Origin: Acinetobacter sp. ANC 3929
Lineage (GTDB): Bacteria > Pseudomonadota > Gammaproteobacteria > Pseudomonadales > Moraxellaceae
Reading direction: 5' to 3'
DNA length: 64,000 nt
Assembly (NCBI RefSeq): GCF_000369405.1
Contig: NZ_KB850002.1
Span: forward strand, 248,001 to 312,000
Below the pieces are notes generated by a model. That model was given only the letters and a program-made list of their open reading frames with translations, had not been told where the DNA came from and made no database searches. A program made the translations under genes and the position numbers. Each line of letters opens with the position of its first letter. The stretch's first letter is position 1. Shown here in pieces: positions 57,721 through 64,000 of this stretch.

Positions 57721-59172
57721 TTACGCCACGTCAGGTTCAAGATTCAAGAGTTCGCCATAAACTAAATTTAAAGTTTTAATTTCAGTGATCTCAATCTCTG
57801 CAAAACGTCCAATCCACGTAGCATCACCAATAAAAGTAACTAAACGTGTATTGTCTGCTGTACCGATCAAAACATTAGGATCTTTATCAGAAACTTTTTC
57901 AATCAGAACACGCTCAATTTTGCCAAGCATTGCATCGGTCTTCTCAATACTCGATTGTTTAATCACTTGTTGGACTTGTGCTAAACGATCTTTTTTCACT
58001 TGCTCTGGTGTGCTGTCTGGTAAATCAGAAGCTGGCGTACCTGGGCGTTTTGAGTAAACGAAGCTATAAGAATGATCGAAATCTAAATCTTTGATAAATT
58101 GTAAAGTTTCCGCAAAATGTTCGTCCGTTTCTCCAGGGAAACCAATAATGAAGTCGCTGGATAAATGCATATCTGGGCGAACTTTACGTAATTTAGCAAT
58201 TTTATCGATGTACACATCAATGGTGTGGTTACGTTTCATGGCTTGCAATACATCGTTTGAACCACTTTGTACTGGTAGATGTAAATGCGAAACCATTTGC
58301 GGTAAATCACGGTAGCATTGAATGAGATCTTCAGAGAATTCAAGCGGGTGAGAGGTGGTATAACGTAAACGACCGATGCCTGGGATTTCTGCGACTAAAC
58401 GGAGTAACTCAGGGAAGGTACAAATCTCACCTTCGAAGGTTTCACCACGATAGCCATTCACGTTTTGGCCGAGTAAGCTAATTTCACGTACGCCTTTTTC
58501 AGCCAAGCCTGCAATTTCTGCCAATACGTCATCCAATGGACGAGAGACTTCTTCACCACGGGTATACGGAACGACACAGAATGAACAGTATTTAGAGCAG
58601 CCTTCCATAATTGAAACGAATGCTTTAAAGCCTTCCACACGTGGTTCTGGCAAAAAGTCGAACTTTTCGATATCTGGGAAAGAAATATCAACCAATTTGA
58701 TTTTTTCTTTCTTTGGTTTTTCTACTTGCTCATTATGCTGATCTAACATTTGTGGCAAACGGTGCAAGGTTTGCGGACCAAATACCATATCGACATAAGG
58801 CGCACGTTTTTGGATGTTGTCACCTTCCTGAGAAGCGACACAACCACCGACACCAATGACCAGATCAGGATTTTTTTCTTTAAGCTTGCGCCAGCGGCCT
58901 AAACCACTAAATACCTTCTCTTGTGCTTTTTCACGAATTGAACAGGTATTCATGAGCAGAATGTCTGCTTCATTCGGATTGTCAGTGAGCACATAGCCAT
59001 GTGAATCACCTAACAAATCTGCCATACGATGACTGTCATACTCATTCATCTGACACCCTTGGGTTTCGATAAACAATTTCTTGATCGAAACATCAGCGGT
59101 GTGCATTGGCTGGGTAACAGTGTTTTCTGAAGCAGCTTTTACAGCACTGGGAATGAATGTTTGAACCGTCAT
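57721..59172 (-). CDS. miaB: tRNA-2-methylthio-N6-dimethylallyladenosine synthase
   Basis: A 483-residue radical-SAM methylthiotransferase that modifies A37 of tRNAs. N-terminal cluster cysteines: ETQGCQMNEYD, MNTCSIREKAQ and VGGCVASQ. The radical-SAM CxxxCxxC is CSKYCSFC near 196. The TRAM domain at the C-terminus (TDAMLGKIERVLIE ... FAEIEITEI) is present. The N-terminus has a longer leader than E. coli MiaB but the ATG at 59172 is acceptable. Starts the miaB-ybeZ-ybeY cluster. Confidence 0.95.
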   Translation of the reverse strand: MTVQTFIPSAVKAASENTVTQPMHTADVSIKKLFIETQGCQMNEYDSHRMADLLGDSHGYVLTDNPNEADILLMNTCSIREKAQEKVFSGLGRWRKLKEKNPDLVIGVGGCVASQEGDNIQKRAPYVDMVFGPQTLHRLPQMLDQHNEQVEKPKKEKIKLVDISFPDIEKFDFLPEPRVEGFKAFVSIMEGCSKYCSFCVVPYTRGEEVSRPLDDVLAEIAGLAEKGVREISLLGQNVNGYRGETFEGEICTFPELLRLVAEIPGIGRLRYTTSHPLEFSEDLIQCYRDLPQMVSHLHLPVQSGSNDVLQAMKRNHTIDVYIDKIAKLRKVRPDMHLSSDFIIGFPGETDEHFAETLQFIKDLDFDHSYSFVYSKRPGTPASDLPDSTPEQVKKDRLAQVQQVIKQSSIEKTDAMLGKIERVLIEKVSDKDPNVLIGTADNTRLVTFIGDATWIGRFAEIEITEIKTLNLVYGELLNLEPDVA

Positions 59173-59354
59173 GCAGGCTCCTAAACAAGATGGATTTAAA
59201 TAAACGGCGGATTATAGCAGTATTTTAGACTGAACGCAGAGAATAAAAAACTGACAAAAATGGACAGTTTGTGAATAAAATTGTGTGAATTTTAATGAAT
59301 ATGAATCAGTAATTTACATAACACAACAATAGTAGAAGGTTAGACTTATTACAC

Positions 59355-59360
59355 TATAAT
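59355..59360 (+). promoter_or_regulatory. -10 element TATAAT for slt
   Basis: Perfect TATAAT about 30 bp before the chosen slt start. No strong -35 is visible. The longest slt frame begins inside this hexamer, so the true start must be downstream. Confidence 0.55.
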
Positions 59361-59388
59361 GGCTGGGCGAAATTGGGCATATATATTG

Positions 59389-61380
59389 ATGAAGATGAAA
59401 AAGCAGCGTGATTTTAGAACAACCGAAAGTCATAAATTGAATAACAAGAACAGCCTCCGTTGTTTTATCGCAATCGGCGGTATGATTGTTTGCTCTGGTG
59501 TCTATGCGTTAGATGAACAATTTAATGACGCGTTGCGTGCTGCCAATGCCAACAATACTGCATTGCTTGATCAATACCAATTTGAAATGCAAAATGATGC
59601 GCTTGGTTATTATCCTGAGTATTGGAAATTGAATACCAATCTGGGTTTTCAACCAGCATCCTCGATTATTAGTTTTGCACAACGCTATCCTCAATCTGCG
59701 ATGGCAGAAAAATTGGCTGCCGATTTTGTTGAAGAAAAAGTAAAATTGGGTAGCTTCGCCGATGCGAAACCTGTCCTCAGTTATGTGACCAATCCAGATC
59801 AAGAAGAAAGCTGTGCAGTGGCACAGGTACGTGCAAAAACAGGGGATAGTCTGGTTTTTGCCGAATATAAAGATATTTGGTTAACCACCAATTCTCAGCC
59901 TGAATCATGTAATGGTTTAGGTCGTTTGATGTTGTCTAGTCCACTGATGACTGCTCAAGATCGCCAGCAAAGATTATGGGGGCAACTCCGTGCAGGGCAA
60001 TCTGGACCCGCAATTGCGACAGCTCAAACCATGGGTTTGAATCTTTCATTAGCGCAGTTCAATCAAATTCAAGCCAATCCATTAGGGTATTTATGGAGTG
60101 CGCCAAAATCTAATGATGCGGATTATGCTTATTTAATCTTTGCATTAGGACGTGTTGCAGATAGTGATTTAACCAATGCATTAGGTAATATCCAGAGAGT
60201 TGCACAAGATACGCCACAACCTGTACAGAAATATTTGTACCGCACCATTGGTTATGTCGGCGGTACCACCGTAATGAAAAATGGTTTTAACCGTGAAGTG
60301 CTCAATGCTTTCGATCAAAGTTATGGTTATCCATTTAGTCCAGAAGAAGCTGAAATTTATGCACGTCAGGCGATTCGTTTTGGGGCTTGGGAAAGTTTAG
60401 TTCGTGCCATTGATGCGATGTCGGTGACCCAAAAGCAGGAAGATCGTTGGCAGTATTGGTTAGCACGTGCATCGGAGCAACGTTCGGATAGCGGGTCAAA
60501 ACAAGCGGCACAGCAGATTTATCGCAAGCTTGCACAAAGTGGTGATGACTATCACAACCTGCTCGCCAAAGATCGTTTAGGCGAACGCTATAATCATCAG
60601 CCTTATAATGAACAACCAAGTGCTCAAGATACGCAGCGCCTCAATCAAAATATTCATTTTAGACGTGCTTTTGCATTAAGAGATGTGAATGCTCCAGCCA
60701 ACTATACCAATCGTGAGTGGAACTGGGCAGTTCGCCAAGCGTATTTACAACATGATGACGGTTTGCTTCTCGCAGCAGCAAAACGTGCCCATGATGTAGG
60801 TTGGTATGATCGCGCAATTTATGCCGCGGACCGTACCACATCTCGCCATAATGACACTTATCGTTATGCAACACCGCATCGTAGCAATGTAACCAGCCAT
60901 AGTTACAATGCTGGTATTGATCCTGCTTGGGCGTATGGTTTAATGCGCCAAGAAAGCCGTTTTGTGACTTCTGCACGTTCACATGTCGGCGCCGGCGGCT
61001 TAATGCAGATCATGCCAAACACGGCAAAACTGATTGCACGACAAATGGGTGAAACCTATAACCCTGCGGCATTAAGTGAAATGAATACCAATATTCGTTA
61101 CGGAACTTATTACCTTTCAATGATCCAGAGCCAATTGAGTGGTAGTTCGGTATTGGCAACTGCCGGTTATAACGCAGGTCCGAATCGTGCACGTCGTTGG
61201 CAGCCTGATGTTCAGACTATGGCAGCAGACCAATATACTGAAACCATTCCGTTATTGGAAACACGTGACTATGTAAAGCATGTCATGACCAATGCTACAC
61301 ACTATGGTGTGGTATTAGGGCAAGGGGCGCAATCGTTAGAAAAACGAATGAGCACGATTCCTGTACGCAGTGGGCCATAA
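59389..61380 (+). CDS. slt: Soluble lytic murein transglycosylase
   Basis: A 663-residue periplasmic muramidase-type enzyme. A signal peptide with a long basic n-region ends near residue 41 (GVYA-LDEQ). The long helical U-shaped domain (about 45-470) is followed by the SLT catalytic domain: GLMRQESRF near 518 with catalytic Glu, GAGGLMQIMPNTAK near 538, NIRYGTYYLSMI near 573 and AGYNAGPNRARRW near 596. It cuts peptidoglycan glycan strands. I chose 59389 because the ATG at 59359 lies in the -10 element; 59395 is equally possible. Confidence 0.92.
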   Translation: MKMKKQRDFRTTESHKLNNKNSLRCFIAIGGMIVCSGVYALDEQFNDALRAANANNTALLDQYQFEMQNDALGYYPEYWKLNTNLGFQPASSIISFAQRYPQSAMAEKLAADFVEEKVKLGSFADAKPVLSYVTNPDQEESCAVAQVRAKTGDSLVFAEYKDIWLTTNSQPESCNGLGRLMLSSPLMTAQDRQQRLWGQLRAGQSGPAIATAQTMGLNLSLAQFNQIQANPLGYLWSAPKSNDADYAYLIFALGRVADSDLTNALGNIQRVAQDTPQPVQKYLYRTIGYVGGTTVMKNGFNREVLNAFDQSYGYPFSPEEAEIYARQAIRFGAWESLVRAIDAMSVTQKQEDRWQYWLARASEQRSDSGSKQAAQQIYRKLAQSGDDYHNLLAKDRLGERYNHQPYNEQPSAQDTQRLNQNIHFRRAFALRDVNAPANYTNREWNWAVRQAYLQHDDGLLLAAAKRAHDVGWYDRAIYAADRTTSRHNDTYRYATPHRSNVTSHSYNAGIDPAWAYGLMRQESRFVTSARSHVGAGGLMQIMPNTAKLIARQMGETYNPAALSEMNTNIRYGTYYLSMIQSQLSGSSVLATAGYNAGPNRARRWQPDVQTMAADQYTETIPLLETRDYVKHVMTNATHYGVVLGQGAQSLEKRMSTIPVRSGP

Positions 61381-61458
61381 GACACACCAAGATGTTTAAG
61401 TGAAACAATGAAGTTTTTGCATTTGATTAAACCCGTCCAATTACTCAAAGGGCAGTTG

Positions 61459-62094
61459 ATGAGATCTCTACAGGTGTTGATCTGTTATTCGGTCTTGTCT
61501 TTTACTGCACCCTTACATGCTGCAAGTGATCAAGATGTGGCGGGATATGTCATGCATGTACAAATGACACCGGCAGCGTGTGCCTTTGATTCATCAAGAC
61601 AAAAACAACGTAAATGTTTGGAAGGTTATTCACTGACCATTGCCAGCTTATTGCCTGAAGTGCCTTTAAATCGCGATTGCTCAACCAAAACATCTGCAAA
61701 ACTCTCACCATTACAAGCCAAAGTGGTTGCGCGGGTCATGCCTGATGAAAATGCACGCGTGCAACTGTGGCAGGATGTCGGTGGATGTATGCCAATGAAT
61801 GCCAGTCAATATTTTAGAACAGTGATTAACTTCGCTGAGCGCTTGAAAATACCAGCCGATTTGACCAGCCCGAATACGATAGAAGTTCAAAAAGAAAATT
61901 TAAGGCAGCAATTTACCAAGCTCAATCCATCTTTACCGCCCAACGGGATTCGCTTTACTTGCCAGTCATCAAGATTTGATACGGTTTTAACTGAGATTCG
62001 CGTCTGTTATCAGAAAAATGGTCAATATAAACAATGTGCAAGCCATATTGTGACGGGCTGCCCAAGTGAGTTTACAATTAAAGGAAGTTATTAG
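61459..62094 (+). CDS. RNase T2-family protein without catalytic histidines (probable pseudoenzyme)
   Basis: A 211-residue exported protein: signal peptide MRSLQVLICYSVLSFTAPLHA then the RNase T2 fold. It aligns with E. coli RNase I (Rna): DVAGYVMHVQMTPAACAF with FDRYVLALSWQTGFCQS, ARVMPDENARVQLWQDVGGC with the CAS-2 region ending KHGAC, and FTCQSSRFDTVLTEIRVCYQ plus the C-terminal CPSEFTIKGSY with LTCQGNPAYLTEI and CGKTFVIDKAGY. CAS-1 HGLWP is ASLLP here (61642-61656) and CAS-2 KHGAC is DVGGC (61774-61788), so both catalytic histidines are gone. The protein is whole and in frame, with all cysteines kept. AAAGGG precedes the ATG; an upstream ATG at 61408 is less likely. Confidence 0.75.
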   Translation: MRSLQVLICYSVLSFTAPLHAASDQDVAGYVMHVQMTPAACAFDSSRQKQRKCLEGYSLTIASLLPEVPLNRDCSTKTSAKLSPLQAKVVARVMPDENARVQLWQDVGGCMPMNASQYFRTVINFAERLKIPADLTSPNTIEVQKENLRQQFTKLNPSLPPNGIRFTCQSSRFDTVLTEIRVCYQKNGQYKQCASHIVTGCPSEFTIKGSY

Positions 62095-62261
62095 AGATTT
62101 ACCTAGTTTGATTTGTATTTTCTATTAGACTTTTGTTGAAATTCATTCTCTTTTACATGCATCTGTATTCGCTTTAGAGTACAATCTTTGCCGTTTATGA
62201 TAATTCGATTGAATAATAATAGCGTTCAATCGTGCAAACGCATCTCATTGGAGAATATCAC

Positions 62262-63248
62262 ATGAAGCAACCCGTTCGTGTAGCCGTTACAGGCGCTGCT
62301 GGTCAAATTGGTTATAGCTTATTATTCCGTATCGCAAGCGGTGAAATGCTCGGTAAAGATCAACCAGTAATTTTACAATTGCTTGAAGTTCCTTTTGAGA
62401 AAGCTCAACAAGCGCTTAAAGGCGTGATGATGGAACTTGACGACTGTGCTTTCCCATTATTGGCAGGTATGATCGGGACTGATGATCCTAAGGTTGCATT
62501 TAAAGATGCTGACTATGCATTGTTGGTAGGTTCACGTCCACGTGGTCCTGGTATGGAACGTGCTGACTTGTTGAAAGTCAACGGTGAAATTTTCATTGGT
62601 CAAGGCCAAGCACTTAACGAAGTTGCTAGCCGTGATGTTAAAGTATTGGTTGTAGGTAACCCTGCAAATACCAATGCCTATATCGCAATGAAATCTGCGC
62701 CAGATCTTCCAGCGAAAAACTTCACAGCAATGTTGCGTCTTGACCACAACCGTGCGTTAACTCAAATTGCTCAAAAAGCGGGTGTTGCAGTTTCTGATAT
62801 CGAGAAATTAACGGTTTGGGGTAACCACTCTCCAACAATGTATGCTGACTACCGTTTTGCAACTGCAAATGGCGAAAGCTTAAAAGACAAAATCAACGAT
62901 GCAGAATGGAACAAAGATACGTTCCTTCCAACTGTTGGTAAACGTGGTGCTGCGATCATCGAAGCGCGTGGTTTGTCTTCAGCTGCTTCAGCTGCGAATG
63001 CTGCAATCGACCATATGCGTGACTGGGCGTTGGGTACAAACGGCAAATGGGTAACTATGGGTATCCCATCTGACGGTTCTTATGGTATTCCAGAAGGCGT
63101 AATGTACGGTGTGCCAGTCACTTGTGAAAATGGCGAATACACGCGTGTTGAAGGTCTCGAAATTGATGAATTCAGCCGTGAGCGCATGAACATCACGCTT
63201 CAAGAACTTGAAGATGAGCGTGCGGCAATTGCTGACATGTTAAAATAA
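62262..63248 (+). CDS. mdh: Malate dehydrogenase
   Basis: A 328-residue LDH/MDH-family enzyme of the bacterial AMP type: VAVTGAAGQIGYSLLFRIA near 8, LVGSRPRGPGMERADLLK near 90, VGNPANTNAYIAM near 133, LDHNRALTQIA near 160 and WGNHSPTMYADY near 190 with the catalytic histidine. It interconverts malate and oxaloacetate in the TCA cycle. The frame is open 10 codons upstream; the ATG at 62262 has GGAGA eight bases before it. A terminator follows. Confidence 0.96.
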   Translation: MKQPVRVAVTGAAGQIGYSLLFRIASGEMLGKDQPVILQLLEVPFEKAQQALKGVMMELDDCAFPLLAGMIGTDDPKVAFKDADYALLVGSRPRGPGMERADLLKVNGEIFIGQGQALNEVASRDVKVLVVGNPANTNAYIAMKSAPDLPAKNFTAMLRLDHNRALTQIAQKAGVAVSDIEKLTVWGNHSPTMYADYRFATANGESLKDKINDAEWNKDTFLPTVGKRGAAIIEARGLSSAASAANAAIDHMRDWALGTNGKWVTMGIPSDGSYGIPEGVMYGVPVTCENGEYTRVEGLEIDEFSRERMNITLQELEDERAAIADMLK

Positions 63249-63268
63249 TTTATCTTTTTGATAAATTG

Positions 63269-63297
63269 AAAGCACTCTCCTAGAGAGTGCTTTTTTT
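63269..63297 (+). terminator. Terminator after mdh
   Basis: AAAGCACTCTC-CTA-GAGAGTGCTTT with seven T residues. Confidence 0.87.
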
Positions 63298-63403
63298 ATG
63301 GGCAGCGAACAAAAAACAACAAGAAAATATAGACATACATCTGCATGATAACGGTGTTTACTGTTAAATTATTCTGATAAGAGACATGATTTGGAGAATA
63401 ACA

Positions 63404-63646
63404 ATGTTTGAGCAGCAACCGACACTGGAACTTTTATTCGAGCAACTCGGGCTTGGGGCTGATGATGCTGCAATTGAAAATTTTATCAAAGCCCATCAGT
63501 TACCTGCTGATCAAAAATTACATGAAGCAGAATTTTGGAGTGCAGGGCAACGTGATTTTCTCAAAAGTCACTGGGATAAAGATGATGAATGGGCCATTGT
63601 AATTGATGAGCTTAATCAGCAATTGCATCTCGACAGCACAAAATAA
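63404..63646 (+). CDS. DUF2789 family protein
   Basis: An 80-residue acidic protein with the DUF2789 pattern: TLELLFEQLGLGADDAAIENF, IKAHQLPADQKLHEAEFWS and a C-terminal DEWAIVIDELNQQL. The family is small, cytoplasmic and uncharacterised. GGAG lies upstream of the ATG at 63404; the frame opens six codons earlier. Confidence 0.82.
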   Translation: MFEQQPTLELLFEQLGLGADDAAIENFIKAHQLPADQKLHEAEFWSAGQRDFLKSHWDKDDEWAIVIDELNQQLHLDSTK

Positions 63647-63655
63647 TGAATCGGT

Positions 63656-63690
63656 AAAATAAAGCTCACATTTTAGTGAGCTTTATTTTT
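63656..63690. terminator. Bidirectional terminator at the right end
   Basis: AAAATAAAGCTCAC and GTGAGCTTTATTTT around six bases, T-runs on both strands, between convergent genes. Confidence 0.85.
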
Positions 63691-63996
63691 TATAAGGGCT
63701 GCAAACCAGTCTTCTTGACGTACTTGATTAAAAGCAGGATGCAGTTGTAAAAACTCTAAATCATGATCCAAGCAAGATACGTATTTCGTTAGCCAATGCC
63801 GTGTTAATGCTAGTTCTTGCTTAGACGCCGAAGCGTAAGCCAAGAAGAAATAGATATCTAAGTGTTCTGTATATGCCAAAGGTTTAAGAATTTGCTGTGT
63901 AATTAAAGCAAAACGCTGCTCTTTAGTGAGCTCAAAGTAAATCATATAGGCTTTGGCTAAACATAAAGACAAATTCAAATACAAGTTTAATGGCAT
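63673..63996 (-). CDS. C-terminal part of a helical repeat protein (partial or near-complete)
   Basis: At least 107 residues, mostly helix (LAKAYMIYFELTKEQRFALI, YFFLAYASASKQELALTRHWL), resembling TPR- or Sel1-like helical repeats. The ATG at 63996 is only four bases from the window edge and the frame is still open, so the gene may start further right. I cannot assign a function. Confidence 0.6.
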   Translation of the reverse strand: MPLNLYLNLSLCLAKAYMIYFELTKEQRFALITQQILKPLAYTEHLDIYFFLAYASASKQELALTRHWLTKYVSCLDHDLEFLQLHPAFNQVRQEDWFAALIKNKAH

Positions 63997-64000
63997 TTCA

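Noticed and set aside
61408..62094. Active ribonuclease I
   Set aside because: The overall fold matches but both catalytic histidine motifs are replaced.
1..64000. tRNA or rRNA genes
   Set aside because: I scanned for T-loop and acceptor-stem patterns and found no convincing tRNA or rRNA.

Overview
The window looks like chromosomal DNA of an Acinetobacter species (Moraxellaceae, Gammaproteobacteria). It is moderately AT-rich. Gene content and order fit that genus: a leuC-leuD-lipoprotein-leuB cluster, asd-fimV-truA, rpmB-rpmG, tonB-exbB-exbD, thyA-folA, miaB-ybeZ-ybeY, and many outer-membrane lipoproteins. The genus call comes from protein recognition, not a database search, and I cannot name the species. 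I see no rRNA, tRNA, CRISPR array, intact insertion sequence or prophage. It reads as core genome with a few lineage-specific genes and dispersed repeats. Layout: 1-0.9 kb ptsP (cut by the window edge) and rppH. 1-6 kb a HAD phosphatase, DUF2252, a Spo0M-like arrestin-fold protein, a Ser/Cys/Gly-tailed membrane protein, a LysR regulator and a DUF2061 protein behind a Fur-box-like site. 6.4-10.4 kb leucine biosynthesis with a lipoprotein gene inside. 10.4-12.9 kb small lipoprotein, LprI-like protein, infA, AraC regulator. 12.9-18.8 kb (minus) asd, a FimV/HubP polar landmark split over two genes, asparaginase and truA. 18.9-26 kb an exonuclease/endonuclease/phosphatase-fold membrane protein, a candidate regulatory RNA, lipoproteins, DUF6502, a JmjC-like cupin and an LpxL-family acyltransferase. 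26-35 kb macro-domain deacetylase, uup, slyX, quinone oxidoreductase/HxlR pair, topA, a membrane-anchored HExxH protein and HdeD. 35-42 kb UvrD-like helicase, RRM and ASCH proteins, EF-hand protein, a structured repeat, a YbaL-type antiporter, rpmB-rpmG. 42-48 kb aldehyde dehydrogenase/TetR pair, purU, tonB-exbB-exbD, msrA. 48-56 kb META-domain lipoprotein, DUF4105, folA, thyA, xpt, DUF3108, a second TonB-like protein. 56-64 kb ybeY, ybeZ, miaB, slt, a degenerate RNase T2 homologue, mdh, DUF2789. Physiologically the window combines leucine and aspartate-family amino-acid synthesis, one-carbon and thymidylate metabolism (purU, folA, thyA), translation and RNA functions (infA, rpmB, rpmG, miaB, truA, ybeY, rppH), envelope functions (LpxL-type acyltransferase, slt, lipoproteins, FimV) and TonB-driven uptake. 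The most interesting element is a noncoding stretch at about 20.2-20.37 kb. It has nine A(N)GGA motifs, three of them in hairpin loops and a fourth in the triloop of a strong terminator. An upstream palindrome closely resembles the GacA activation site. Together these are the hallmarks of a CsrA/RsmA-sequestering small RNA. A second notable item is an RNase T2-family protein at 61.5-62.1 kb that has lost both catalytic histidine motifs.
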